A DNA stretch of 64,000 nucleotides from Io17-Chloro-G2 sp965226915 (GCA_965226915.1 CBDDEJ010000008.1:248001-312000), one strand, 5' to 3'. Positions 29,738-39,964 are shown, numbered from the stretch's first letter. The notes: generated from the letters alone by a model not told the origin. Translations and numbers: made by a program.

Positions 29738-31461
29738 CCGAATCCACCGATGGACCCGGATGGAGGGGGTGAGGACAGCGGAAGAGGGGGGAGGGAGTTG
29801 CAGGCGCGATGATCCGGGCTCGAATTCGGGTAGACGGGAGGTTGGCGGGCGGTCGCAGGCGCTTTTGGGGGCGCCGATGGCGGTCTGCAGTGGCTGTGCT
29901 GAGCGAGATGGCGGGATAGGACACGGGAAGAGGCGCTCGCGGACCGGGACTGGCGCGAGTTTGCCGGGACGTTCAGTTGGCCGGATGGCGGGTCAGTTGC
30001 AGACGGGTCGTCAGGCTGGGAGTGGCAGGGCGCGCAGCCGGGCCAGGGCGCGACTGAACTGGGTTTCCCAAGGCCAGCGCTGGGGCAGATGCAGGGTGAG
30101 GCGGCGCGCCGAGCGGGTGAGCCGTCCGGCCAGGGAGAAGAACCGTCGCCTGAGGGTCTTGGTGGTCACGATCTGCTCGCCCAGGCCGATGCGCGCGGTC
30201 CAGCGGGCCAGGTTGTGGGCCATCACCTGGACGGCCAGCCAGGCGCCGTTGGCGGCGAAGCGGCCGGACGGCATGTGGTTCAACCCGACGCCGTACTTGA
30301 GGTCGCGTATCGCATTCTCGATCTCGGCGTGGCGGCGGTGGTCGGCCTCCAGTTCCAGGGTCTCTCCGTCCCGGTCGGTGATGAAGCCGTGATAACTGTA
30401 GGTGGCGAAGAGGGCCAGTTGGGAACCGGGGGTCGGCTGCACCCGCCGGACGATGAGCCGCACCGGCGCGGCGTCCGGCTCACTCTGGAAGGGGGTATAA
30501 GTCGTCTCGGCCACAGCGGCCGCGCCGTCCATCCAGTAGGGAATCGGCGTCCAGGCAGCTTCGGGTATGGCCTCGATGAGATTGCGCAGGCTTTTGTGCT
30601 GGCGGATGGTGATGGAGAAGCGCACGTCCAGCTTGCGGCAGACGGCGACCACGGCGTGGGTATAGAAGCCGCTGTCGGCCCGCAGGGTGATCTGCCCGCT
30701 GGCGCCAGCGTAGCGCACCCGCCCCACCGTCTCCCGCAGGAAGTGGGCGGCCCCGCGGGCGGTGTTGGCGCGGCCCTCGCGCAGCCGGGACATCAGCACG
30801 CCGCCGCCGCCGGCGCCGGCGGCGGCGGCCAACAGCGGGTGATAGCCCCGGGCGCCGGTGTAGCCGTGGTGGCGGGCGCCCTCCTTGGCCAGTCCGTAGG
30901 TCTCGCAGATCGTCGAATCAAGGTCGATGGTAAATGGTGCGTCGCCGGGTCCGGCTCCGGCCTGCCAGGCCCGGGCCAGCAACTCGCGGCTCACCCGGTC
31001 CAGTTGGCGGACGTGGCCCCAGCGAAAGCTGCGCAGGAAGGCGCCCAGGGTGGAGGGCGCCTTGAGCACACTGCCCAGGGTGCAGGCTGTCCCGCCGGCG
31101 CGCAGCGCATCGGCGTCGTCGATGCAGTCGCCGCCCGCCAACGCAGATGCCACCAGCGTCATCATCTTGTCACCGGTGTTGGCTCGGCCTGGGGCCCGGC
31201 CCAGGTCCAGGCGCCGGTCAACCAGTTGGGAAAGGCCGAGGTGCAAGGCCAAGGTGGCGGGAAGGAGCAGGCCGGCATTGTTGACCAGGCGGTGGTCGTC
31301 GAAGGTGATGTGGATGCGGTCGAGGTGGTTGCGTGGTCGCATCTATTGGGTGCTCCTTGTTTCTGGTCGGTTTTCTGTTATAAAACCATTATCCCAGATT
31401 CAGAGGAGCACTTCCTTCCCTATCCGCCCTGTCGCGACACGCCCTCTATCGGTGGATTCGG
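29738..31461 (-). mobile_element. IS1380-family insertion sequence
   Basis: Terminal repeats CCGAATCCACCGATGGA and, at the other end, TCTATCGGTGGATTCGG. They are flanked by direct repeats GGTAAGT (29731-29737 and 31462-31468). IS1380 elements usually make 4-bp duplications, so the 7-bp match is longer than expected. The element is clearly richer in GC than its surroundings and resembles actinobacterial members. About 270 bp between the left end and the transposase stop hold no gene. Confidence 0.85.
30011..31342 (-). CDS. IS1380-family transposase
   Basis: 443 residues, intact. DDE residues lie in FTIDLDSTICETYGLAKEGA, ITLRADSGFYTHAVV and HAEIENAIRDLKYGVGLNH. The C-terminus RRFFSLAGRLTRSARRLTLHLPQ is typical of the actinobacterial branch. 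The C-terminal codon use is very GC-rich; the long antisense frame on the other strand is a by-product of this. Confidence 0.94.
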   Translation of the reverse strand: MRPRNHLDRIHITFDDHRLVNNAGLLLPATLALHLGLSQLVDRRLDLGRAPGRANTGDKMMTLVASALAGGDCIDDADALRAGGTACTLGSVLKAPSTLGAFLRSFRWGHVRQLDRVSRELLARAWQAGAGPGDAPFTIDLDSTICETYGLAKEGARHHGYTGARGYHPLLAAAAGAGGGGVLMSRLREGRANTARGAAHFLRETVGRVRYAGASGQITLRADSGFYTHAVVAVCRKLDVRFSITIRQHKSLRNLIEAIPEAAWTPIPYWMDGAAAVAETTYTPFQSEPDAAPVRLIVRRVQPTPGSQLALFATYSYHGFITDRDGETLELEADHRRHAEIENAIRDLKYGVGLNHMPSGRFAANGAWLAVQVMAHNLARWTARIGLGEQIVTTKTLRRRFFSLAGRLTRSARRLTLHLPQRWPWETQFSRALARLRALPLPA

Positions 31462-33702
31462 GGTAAGTATTTTCTTGCCGTCAGAACGGCCCGAGTCGGC
31501 TTCAGACGTATTGTCCGCCTTGGACTCCATCGACCTTGCCACCAGCGTGGAGCAAGCCGCGGCAGAAGAAGATGAGGAACACTCGCTGGACAGCTTGGCC
31601 GGGGGAGTGTTCGTAGGCAGGCAGCGCAAGATGGGAGAGTTAAAGGCTAGCCTGGAAGAAGCGTTGTCAGGCAGGGGCAGGCTAGTGACGTTGGGTGGGA
31701 GAGCCCGGCATCGGCAAGACCCGTACTGCCCAGGAGCTGGCCACATACGCAGGTCTGCGTGGAGGCCAGGTATTGTGGGGCCGTTGCTACGAGGAGCAGG
31801 GCGCGCCGCCCTACTGGCCCTGGGTCCAGGCCATCCGTTCCTACGTTAGGGACATCGACCCCGAACAACTACGCTCAGAGATGGGCGCTGGGGCCGCCGA
31901 TATCGCCGAGGTGGTATCCGATGTGAGGGAGCAACTGCCTGGCTTGGACACCCCTCCTCAGATTGAACCGGAGCAGGCAAGGTTCCGGCTGTTCGATTCC
32001 ATTACCGCATTCCTAAAAAGCGCCGCCCGGCGCAAACCTTTGGTCCTAAACCAAAGCGAAGGTGAAATGCGCAGATAGTGGAGGTCAAACAGCGGTGCCG
32101 GATCATTCTCCAAGTACGGATAAGAGGGCTTCACTGGCGCAACCAAGCCAATCTTCATCGCCCCTCGAATGTACATCCCACCTTGGCCTTAGTTTAGTGC
32201 TGGACGACCTGCACTGGGCCGACCATCCTTCATTGCTCTTGTTAGAGTTTGTGGCTAGGGAATTGGCCAACGCCCGAGTGCTAGTGGTCGGGACCTACCG
32301 GGACATGGAACTCTCCCGTCAGCATCCACTTTCCCAGACACTGGGGGAGTTAACCCGCGAGAGATTGTTCCAACGGGTGCTGCTGCGCGGGTTGGACCGG
32401 GAAGATGTGGGCCGGTTCATCGAATTAGCCTCCGGCTTGACGCCTCCCGATGGGATGGTTGAGGCTGTTCACCGCCAGACTGAGGGCAATCCGCTTTTCG
32501 TTACCGAGGTGGTACGGCTTCTAGTCCAGGAAGGGGAGCTGACCCAGGGCGGAGCAGGTCAGCGGGATTCTTGGAGCGTCCGTATCCCCGAAGGTGTGCG
32601 GGAGAACGGGCTTTGTCAGCGTACGCCTATGAAGAGGCCCTGGTCCACTTCGAGCGGGGGCTTGCGGCCAAAGAGGACCGGCCCACGGATGAGGAGACGG
32701 CGGCGTTGCTGTTCGGTCTGGCTCGAGTCCAGGAGGCAATTGTAGAGAGGCACCGCTTCCAAGAAGTAGCAGATCTCCTAAAGAGGGCCTTTGATTTTTA
32801 CGCGGAATGTGGTGACTTGGACCGTGCTGTAGCGATCGCGGAGTATCCATTATCCCTCTTGGGTGGTCAGAATGTTGGGTTGGATGAGTTAATCTCACGC
32901 GCCATCGCGCTGGTGCCGTCTGATTCTCACACTGCGGGCCGCCTCCTGTCGAGGTATGTTAGGGTCATCGGAATAGAGCGTGGGAACTACGAGGAAGCCC
33001 AAGAAGCCCTCAGCCGTGCCCTGGCCATTGCCCAAAGAGCGAGGGACCACCAGTTGGAGTTGCAAGCCCTGTCCAATGCCATCCAAGTAGACGAGTTTTA
33101 CTACAACCTACGGGAAGCCATTACAAAGGGCCTGCGGGTGTTCGAACTGGCCCGCCACGTCGATGATCCCCACTCAGAGGTTGTGGCCCACTTTTATACT
33201 GCGTGGACTCAGATAGCTGTGGGCGATCCAGGTGGGGCGCGTCTGCGTTTGGAGCCTCTTGCCGCTTTGGCGGATAGATTGCGCCATCGCTCTTGGCTGA
33301 GCAATGCAAATTTAACCCACTCATACCTGTCCCAGTTGGAAGTTGAGTGGCAGGCCGCCCGAAACTATAGCGACCGGGGCCTGGCAGTGTTGCCCATGGA
33401 ACCACGGCTCCTCGGATTTCGCGAATTGTTAGAGTACGGGGTGGGCGACTTCAGCCAAGGAGAGGTCTTTTTGCAGCGACTCCTTGAGGTTGTGCGGATC
33501 ATGCCGCCGGGCGCAACCATGGCTTATGGACTTACTTCTTTATTGATACCGTTGGCCAGTCGCGCCGCCGAGGCCGATTTATCGCTGGCGGTTGCCGAGG
33601 AGGCTGCGCAGATTATCCTGTCATTAGCTACTGCCACTCAACTCGTCGCCACCCAGGCCAGATCCGGTCTAGCACTGTTAGCCATATCGAGTGGTGACCT
33701 AG
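31462..33702 (+). pseudogene. Remnant of a kinase/AAA-ATPase/TPR regulator
   Basis: It begins inside a Ser/Thr kinase C-lobe (LPSERPESASDVLSALDSIDL). It continues with FVGRQRKMGELKASLEEAL and, after a one-base insertion near 31692, GEPGIGKTRTAQELATYAG (Walker A). Then a MITE sits between RRKPLVL and VLDDLHWADHPS (Walker B). After IPEGVRE the sequence jumps to GERALSAYAYEEALVHFERGL, so a domain of roughly 100-150 residues is deleted. The tail is a TPR-like helical array cut off at a CTAG by an IS701-type element. The N-terminal end was cut by the IS1380-type element. This is a signalling ATPase family I associate with Chloroflexota. Confidence 0.82.
32049..32194. mobile_element. MITE family 3, copy A (TA target)
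   Basis: 146 bp with imperfect terminal repeats AACCAAAGCGAAGGTG/CACCTTGGCCTTAGTT, flanked by TA on both sides (32047-32048 and 32195-32196). Removing it with one TA restores RRKPLVL-VLDDLHW in the host gene. The TA target and TIR style suggest mobilisation by an IS630/Tc1-mariner-type transposase, which is not in the window. Confidence 0.82.
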
Positions 33703-35154
33703 TACTACAACGACGGGTTTAAGGTGGCGGCTCCATCCTGCTTTCGCGGCGGGTGGAGCGGCGTCTCTCGTGGGAACGGCGAGCCCGTTCGTTGCGTAGC
33801 TGCGTATCCTCCAGCCACAACAGCAATTGATCGGGCCCGAACTGCTCCCGGGGCAGCATCTCCCGCACCACCCGGTACACCTGTGGCCTCGTGATCCGGG
33901 GCATCTTTTTCCCCCCAATCCTGCTGCAGGCTCAGCAGGAACGCTCCACCCAGCAGGCACATGGCTATGTGGTGATGCCACCCTGCCCAGCTGCGGGTCT
34001 CGTATTCGTCCAGCCCCACGTCACCCTTCTCAGTCTCGAACTCCGTTTCAATGCGCCACCTGGACCCACCCACGTAGGCCAGAGTCTCCAAGGTTGTGCC
34101 CTCGGGAGCGTTGGACAGGTAGTAGCGGGGCTCGCTGCCGTCCAGGTTCCGGCGCCAGACGGCCCACAGTTCCTCGCCGGGCTTGCGCCTCCTGGTGGCC
34201 CGCACCCGCTGGGCACTGAACCGGTAGGTGCGCGGCCCCTGGCTTCCCTGGGCCACCGTTATCTCCCGCCAAGCCTCATCCGGCAGTTCATCACCGCGCT
34301 GCTCCATGGTCCGCCGCTGCCCAGGCCGCAGCTTGGGTTTGCGGGGGCGGCCGAACCCCGGATATTCCGGACTGGTCCAAGCCGGGTCCAAGGGCCAGAC
34401 CGTAGTGCCGCCCGGAACGTCCAGCACGTAGCGCATCCCCAGGGCCGCCAGTCCCTCCCGGAAGGTCGGCGACATCCCGAAGGCGTCGTCTCCGGCAACC
34501 CACTCGGCCCTGAGGTAGCCCAACTCCAGGACCCGCTCCAGCATCTCCAGGGCCAACTCCGTCTTTGACCGGTAGTTCCGCCGGTCCTCCGGCACACCCG
34601 CCGCAGCACACCGGTCCTGGTCGGAGGTCCAACTCTTGGGCAGATACAGCCGCTTGTCCACCAACGCCCGGCCCAGCGGGCTGACGTAGGCCAGGAACAT
34701 CCCACCCTGGCAGTTGGCCACCTTGCCCAGCCTGCCGCAGTACTGCCGGGCCACTCCCGCCGATTTCCTGCCCTGCTTGGGGAAGTCGCTGCCATCGAAC
34801 ACCCACACCGCCTCCAGGTGTCCCAGCCTGGGGGCCAAGTATTCCTGCAACCGCCCTATGACTGTCTCATCGGACCACCGGGCCTCGGTGAGAAAGCGCT
34901 GCATCGCCCGGGCCGAGATGCCCACCGATTCCGAGAGATTCTCGGCGTTGCGCCGCTCCTGGTCCTGCACCAGCAGCGCCTGAAGGTAATTCCCGCTGTG
35001 ATCCCGCCACTGCTTGCGGCCGAAGGAGGCCGCAAAGAAGGCGTGGAATTCCTGAAGGCTGTCGTAGACCCGCTCGAAGCTCGCCGCATCCATCACCCAA
35101 ACCACCCAACATCATCTGTCCAGCCATCCTACCAGACAACTCGTCGTTGTAGTA
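33703..35154 (-). mobile_element. IS701-type insertion sequence, copy 2
   Basis: Terminal repeats TACTACAACGACG/CGTCGTTGTAGTA, flanked by CTAG (33699-33702 and 35155-35158). 1452 bp. I found one clear base difference from the copy at 35334. It ends the regulator remnant on its left and abuts a MITE on its right. Confidence 0.93.
33719..35093 (-). CDS. IS701-family transposase (copy 2), C-terminus in a second frame
   Basis: MDAASFERVYDSLQEFHAFFAASFGRK at the start, VWVFDGSDFPKQGRKSAG, EWVAGDDAFGMSP and RWRIETEFETEKGDVGLDEYETR (DDE core). At a G6A5 run (about 33908-33918) the frame must change to reach MPRITRPQVYRVVREMLPREQFG, the natural C-terminus, which has its own ATG. Read straight on, the frame runs to the very end of the element. 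I prefer the ATG at MDAASF over one four codons upstream because it matches the start of copy 1. Confidence 0.85.
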
Positions 35155-35158
35155 CTAG

Positions 35159-35329
35159 AAACTCGGACGGAAACCCCGATTCTCTCCAAGCTGCCGTTTC
35201 CTTAGAGACGATTATCGATGTAACAGTGGGTTCGTGAACCGTATTACAGACACTATCATGCCACATAAGACTATAATACGTCTGTCTTGCGTAGCGCGAA
35301 ACCCGGCCAATGGCTTTCCGGCCAGACCT
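35159..35329. mobile_element. MITE family 1, copy B
   Basis: 171 bp, same ends as copy A, between two CTAG sites that also serve as the flanks of IS701-type copies 2 and 3. It is the most diverged of the three copies in the part behind GATTCTC. Confidence 0.85.
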
Positions 35330-35333
35330 CTAG

Positions 35334-36785
35334 TACTACAACGACGGGTTTAAGGTGGCGGCTCCATCCTGCTTTCGCGGCGGGTGGAGCGGCGTCTCTC
35401 GTGGGAACGGCGAGCCCGTTCGTTGCGTAGCTGCGTATCCTCCAGCCACAACAGCAATTGATCGGGCCCGAACTGCTCCCGGGGCAGCATCTCCCGCACC
35501 ACCCGGTACACCTGTGGCCTCGTGATCCGGGGCATCTTTTTCCCCCCAATCCTGCTGCAGGCTCAGCAGGAACGCTCCACCCAGCAGGCACATGGCTATG
35601 TGGTGATGCCACCCTGCCCAGCTGCGGGTCTCGTATTCGTCCAGCCCCACGTCACCCTTCTCAGTCTCGAACTCCGTTTCAATGCGCCACCTGGACCCAC
35701 CCACGTAGGCCAGAGTCTCCAAGGTTGTGCCCTCGGGAGCGTTGGACAGGTAGTAGCGGGGCTCGCTGCCGTCCAGGTTCCGGCGCCAGACGGCCCACAG
35801 TTCCTCGCCGGGCTTGCGCCTCCTGGTGGCCCGCACCCGCTGGGCACTGAACCGGTAGGTGCGCGGCCCCTGGCTTCCCTGGGCCACCGTTATCTCCCGC
35901 CAAGCCTCATCCGGCAGTTCATCACCGCGCTGCTCCATGGTCCGCCGCTGCCCAGGCCGCAGCTTGGGTTTGCGGGGGCGGCCGAACCCCGGATATTCCG
36001 GACTGGTCCAAGCCGGGTCCAAGGGCCAGACCGTAGTGCCGCCCGGAACGTCCAGCACGTAGCGCATCCCCAGGGCCGCCAGTCCCTCCCGGAAGGTCGG
36101 CGACATCCCGAAGGCGTCGTCTCCGGCAACCCACTCGGCCCTGAGGTAGCCCAACTCCAGGACCCGCTCCAGCATCTCCAGGGCCAACTCCGTCTTTGAC
36201 CGGTAGTTCCGCCGGTCCTCCGGCACACCCGCCGCAGCACACCGGTCCTGGTCGGAGGTCCAACTCTTGGGCAGATACAGCCGCTTGTCCACCAACGCCC
36301 GGCCCAGCGGGCTGACGTAGGCCAGGAACATCCCACCCTGGCAGTTGGCCACCTTGCCCAGCCTGCCGCAGTACTGCCGGGCCACTCCCGCCGATTTCCT
36401 GCCCTGCTTGGGGAAGTCGCTGCCATCGAACACCCACACCGCCTCCAGGTGTCCCAGCCTGGGGGCCAAGTATTCCTGCAACCGCCCTATGACTGTCTCA
36501 TCGGACCACCGGGCCTCGGTGAGAAAGCGCTGCATCGCCCGGGCCGAGATGCCCACCGATTCCGAGAGATTCTCGGCGTTGCGCCGCTCCTGGTCCTGCA
36601 CCAGCAGCGCCTGAAGGTAATTCCCGCTGTGATCCCGCCACTGCTTGCGGCCGAAGGAAGCCGCAAAGAAGGCGTGGAATTCCTGAAGGCTGTCGTAGAC
36701 CCGCTCGAAGCTCGCCGCATCCATCACCCAAACCACCCAACATCATCTGTCCAGCCATCCTACCAGACAACTCGTCGTTGTAGTA
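35334..36785 (-). mobile_element. IS701-type insertion sequence, copy 3
   Basis: 1452 bp, terminal repeats TACTACAACGACG/CGTCGTTGTAGTA, flanked by CTAG (35330-35333 and 36786-36789). It is almost identical to copy 2, so one arose recently from the other. Confidence 0.93.
35350..36724 (-). CDS. IS701-family transposase (copy 3), C-terminus in a second frame
   Basis: The protein is the same as in copy 2, with the same G6A5 frame change before MPRITRPQVYRVV. The DDE motifs FDGSDFPKQG, AGDDAFGMSP and RIETEFETEK are intact. The base difference from copy 2 (near 36659) is silent for the transposase. Confidence 0.85.
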
Positions 36786-37877
36786 CTAGGGCCACCGCCA
36801 CTTGCTCCCAGGTATCGTCCCGGTCTCCTTCCAGTTGCCGGAGATACACCGTTGTCACCGCCAGGCTGCTGTGGTCCAGGACGTGGCTGACCTGCTCCAC
36901 CGGCTCACCGGCATCTCTCCGGAGCCTGGCAGCCGAGTGGCGGAAGATGTGGACCCCCGATGGAGACAGCCCGGCAGCTTTGAAATACCGGCGCAGGTTG
37001 CCGTAGAAGGTACCGCTGGTGATACCGCGCCCGCTATCGGCACTGGATGGCCACAGGGATTCGTCTGGCTGAGAAATCCTTGCCGAACGCTTCTAACGCC
37101 TGCTGTATCGCCCTGAACGCGGGCTCTGGCAACTCCCGCTTGCCGTATTTGCCGCCCTTGCCCCGGTAGCTATATAAGACCGCGTCTCCTTCCTCGATGA
37201 GGTCACGGGCCTTGAGGTTCAGCACTTCGCTGCGCCGCCGTCCGGTAAGGGTCAGGGTCAAAATGATGGCGCGGTCACGCAGGCCGACGGGATTGCAGGG
37301 AATCACGTCCAGCAGCTTCTTGATATCGGCGGCGGTCAGTCCTCTAGGTGGCGCCGGTGTCGCGTTGGGACGTTCTAGCTGGTCCCAGGGATTGGATGCC
37401 ACTAGAAACTCGGACGGAAACCCCGATTCTCCCCAAGTCGTCGTTTTCTTAGCGACGATTAGCGATGTAACAGTGGGTTTTTGAACTGTATTACAGACAC
37501 TATCATGCCACATAAGACTCTAATACGTCTGTCTGGCGTAGCGCGAAACCCGGCCAATGGCTTTCCGGCCAGACCTCTAGACCCATTCGGATGAGGAAGC
37601 GGTAGAAGGAACTGAGGCAGGCGATGCGGGCGCCTATCGTAACCGAGGAAGGTTTCTTGCCGGAGAGGCCGGTGCCGTGGCCGTAGCCGAAGACCTCCGT
37701 GGCCGTCACTTGGTCCGGCGGTTTGCCCAAAATATCGAAGAAGCGGTAGAGCATCGCGGAATAGGCCCGCACGGTCCTCATGGAGCCGGAGCGGCGTTCC
37801 TTCTCGGCAAGGAAGGCGTAGATGGCCTGCTCCCATTGGCCGGCCTCGCCGCCTTGCACCAGAGTCTGAGTTGTCAT
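36786..37877 (-). pseudogene. Xer-like tyrosine recombinase interrupted by MITE 1 and truncated by IS701
   Basis: The start ATG has AGGAGGTG upstream. The core-binding part MRTVRAYSAMLYRFFDILG...CLSSFYRFLIRMG is followed by MITE 1 copy C; then VASNPWDQLERPNATP, LTLTGRRRSEVLNLKARDL (Arg) and YRGKGGKYGKRELPEP. Cutting out the MITE with one CTAG joins RFLIRMG-LVASNPWDQ in frame. A second frameshift near 37070 precedes DESLWPSS, HIFRHSAARLRRDAGEP (HxxR) and LDHSSLAVTTVYLRQLEGD (Tyr). The end is cut at CTAG by IS701-type copy 3. It was a complete site-specific recombinase before these events. Confidence 0.88.
37406..37576. mobile_element. MITE family 1, copy C, inside the recombinase gene
   Basis: 171 bp, flanked by CTAG (37402-37405 and 37577-37580). 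This copy proves the element boundaries because the host reading frame is restored exactly when the MITE and one CTAG are removed. Confidence 0.9.
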
Positions 37878-37960
37878 GGTCACCTCCTGTGGGTGACGGA
37901 GTGACACTATTCACGCTCTGGTGTTCCGGGAAGTCAAGGAATTGGGTCTCAGGTTCCTAG

Positions 37961-38105
37961 TACTACAACGACGCGTTATGAGAAAACACGCTCAGGTCTT
38001 CTTCTTCAGCTACGGACCGTTCATCATGGGAGACTCGCACTCGTTCGTTGCCAGCTTCAAAATCCGCCCACGAGTTACCTTGTAGGATAACGCGTCGTTG
38101 TAGTA
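37961..38105. mobile_element. MITE family 2 (IS701-derived, 145 bp)
   Basis: Perfect 19-bp terminal repeats TACTACAACGACGCGTTAT, flanked by CTAG (37957-37960 and 38106-38109). The outer 13 bases are the same as the ends of IS701-type copies 2 and 3, so it is a non-autonomous relative that their transposase could move. It has no coding capacity. Confidence 0.9.
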
Positions 38106-38196
38106 CTAGGCCCAATCGTGGACAATTCCTCCTCTCGTAGTTACTATTCCTCCATCACGGCTGGCGAGGACAATCCGGTACCGGCATCCCTTTTTA

Positions 38197-38940
38197 GTGG
38201 ACCCATGGAAACCAATGGACAATGACCGCAACCATCAAGCCCGGCAACTGTTCGATGGGATCGCCGCTCAATATGATTGGGCGCCCGACTATTTTTCATT
38301 TTTTCAATACCGACGCTGGAGGCGGTACCTGGTATCTCGACTTCAGGCAGGGCCGGACGCTATGATTCTGGACCTTTGCACCGGTACTGCTGGCGTGGCG
38401 ATGCAAACTGCTCGCACTCACAAATGCCGGGTGGTCGGGGTGGACCTGAGTCCCAAGATGCTAAGACGGGCTCAGCACAATCTTTCCAGCAACGGACTGG
38501 CCGGGCAGGTACCTTTGGTGATGGGCAGGGCAGAAAACCTAGCCTTTACTGACCATTGTTTCGACGCAGTTTACGTCACCTTTTTACTCCGGTACGTCGA
38601 CGATCCGGAATCAACGATGGCGGAAGTCATCCGGGTCTTGAAACCCGGCGGACGCCTGCTGTCATTGGAATTCGGTGTGCCGCAGAATCCCATTACCCGG
38701 GCACTTTGGCAAGTCTACACCAAAGGAGTGCTTCCATTGGCCGGAGCGCTGGTGTCACGGGGCTGGCGGCACGTAGGCGAATTTCTCGGCCCGAGCATAT
38801 CCAAACTGTACGAGTCCTACACCGAGGACGACCTTCGGGAGTTGTGGCTTCGGCTGGGAATAATGGACGTGCAGGTAACGCGTCTCTCTTTAGGTGGAGC
38901 CGTGGTTATGTGGGGTAATAAAGTGTTTGACCGAGTCTAG
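38197..38940 (+). CDS. Class I SAM-dependent methyltransferase, UbiE/MenG-like
   Basis: About 247 residues. ARQLFDGIAAQYDWAPDYFSF resembles the start of UbiE/MenG. The SAM-binding motifs are ILDLCTGTAGVAMQTA, VVGVDLSPKMLRRAQ, GRAENLAFTDHCFDAVYVTFLLRYV and EVIRVLKPGGRLLSLEFG. UbiE/MenG methylates quinone precursors; this one is more diverged in the C-terminal half. The start may be GTG (38197) or the ATG six codons on. A UbiA-like gene follows after 22 nt, so a two-gene operon for quinone or other prenyl-lipid synthesis is likely. It is intact although it sits in the decayed area. Confidence 0.85.
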   Translation: MDPWKPMDNDRNHQARQLFDGIAAQYDWAPDYFSFFQYRRWRRYLVSRLQAGPDAMILDLCTGTAGVAMQTARTHKCRVVGVDLSPKMLRRAQHNLSSNGLAGQVPLVMGRAENLAFTDHCFDAVYVTFLLRYVDDPESTMAEVIRVLKPGGRLLSLEFGVPQNPITRALWQVYTKGVLPLAGALVSRGWRHVGEFLGPSISKLYESYTEDDLRELWLRLGIMDVQVTRLSLGGAVVMWGNKVFDRV

Positions 38941-38962
38941 AGGTCAGTAAGGACGGTATCGA

Positions 38963-39703
38963 ATGGCGACGGGAAAAAGCCCTGCGTTTTATGCGCTGCC
39001 GGGCACCAATGGATGGCAGGACTACCTAAATCTGCTTCATCTACCATACACACTGTGGCACTTGAGTTATGTGGTCCTAGGCGCCGCAATCTCACCAACG
39101 GTCCACCTGGACCGGCTGTTGGGCACGCTGCTGGCGTTTTTCCTGGCAGTCGGGATTTCGTCCCATGCTCTGGATGAGTTGAATGACCGTCCGCTGAGCA
39201 CCAAAATCCCTCGGGCTCTGTTGGTTTCCCTGGCCGTAGTATCCCTGACCGGCGCCGTGGCCTTGGGTGTCGTGGCCGGTATCATGGAATCCCGATGGAT
39301 ATTCGCTTTCGTCGCTTTCGGCGGATTCATTGTTGTCTCCTATAACTTGGGCCTGTGGCGCAACCGGTTTCACACCGACATTTGGTTCGCGTTTTCGTGG
39401 GGCGCGTTCCCGGTTCTCACCGCATACTGGGTCAACGCATTACGCTTTGACGTTGCGGCCGGGCTATTGGCGGCGGGCTGCTTCATTCTGACAATGGTCC
39501 AACGAACGCTGAGCACCCCAGTAAGGACAATCCGGCGGAAGGCTCTTATTGTGGAGGGCTATATTGAGCTGGAAAACGGAGAACGGATAAACCTGGACAG
39601 CCAAAGCATTATCTCGGTGCCAGAGAGGGCTTTGGCATTGTTAGGAGCTGCAATCGTGGTGCTGGCGGCCGGCCTTTTGGTCTTCCGGCTTCAGACCCAG
39701 TAG
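38963..39703 (+). CDS. UbiA-like polytopic membrane protein
   Basis: 246 residues with about seven hydrophobic segments (LLGTLLAFFLAVGI, LLVSLAVVSLTGAVALGVVAG, WIFAFVAFGGFIVVSY, AGLLAAGCFILTM, ALALLGAAIVVLAAGLLVF). ALDELNDRPLSTKIPR after the second segment resembles the first Asp-rich motif of UbiA prenyltransferases (NDxxD) in a degenerate form; the second motif is not clear. The pairing with a UbiE-like methyltransferase supports a lipid-prenylation role, but the degenerate motif leaves the activity open. Confidence 0.75.
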   Translation: MATGKSPAFYALPGTNGWQDYLNLLHLPYTLWHLSYVVLGAAISPTVHLDRLLGTLLAFFLAVGISSHALDELNDRPLSTKIPRALLVSLAVVSLTGAVALGVVAGIMESRWIFAFVAFGGFIVVSYNLGLWRNRFHTDIWFAFSWGAFPVLTAYWVNALRFDVAAGLLAAGCFILTMVQRTLSTPVRTIRRKALIVEGYIELENGERINLDSQSIISVPERALALLGAAIVVLAAGLLVFRLQTQ

Positions 39704-39964
39704 TCAAGACGCTGTGAGTTTCTCGAATCATGGTCTTCCTACCACGGCATCGATTATCGGTCACACTATGACCTGATAGTGTTCCATGGTGTGATGACTC
39801 GGAAAGAACGGGGGCATCTGGGTCTTTCCTACGCTTTGCTTCAAAACCGTGTCAAAAGCTATCGCGGCCATTTGGGCGATTAAATCGTTAATCGGCGAAG
39901 TGATACTCTTGGCCAGATGAAAACCGGTATAATCCAGGTCGAATTACCAACAGGAGACGGAGCC

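Noticed and set aside
30089..31849. 586-aa plus-strand frame
   Set aside because: It is mostly antisense to the IS1380 transposase in GC-rich DNA. Only its last part (from about 31462) is real coding sequence, belonging to the regulator remnant.
33891..34568. Plus-strand frames of 225 aa, repeated at 35522
   Set aside because: Antisense to the IS701 transposases; they repeat only because the IS is repeated.
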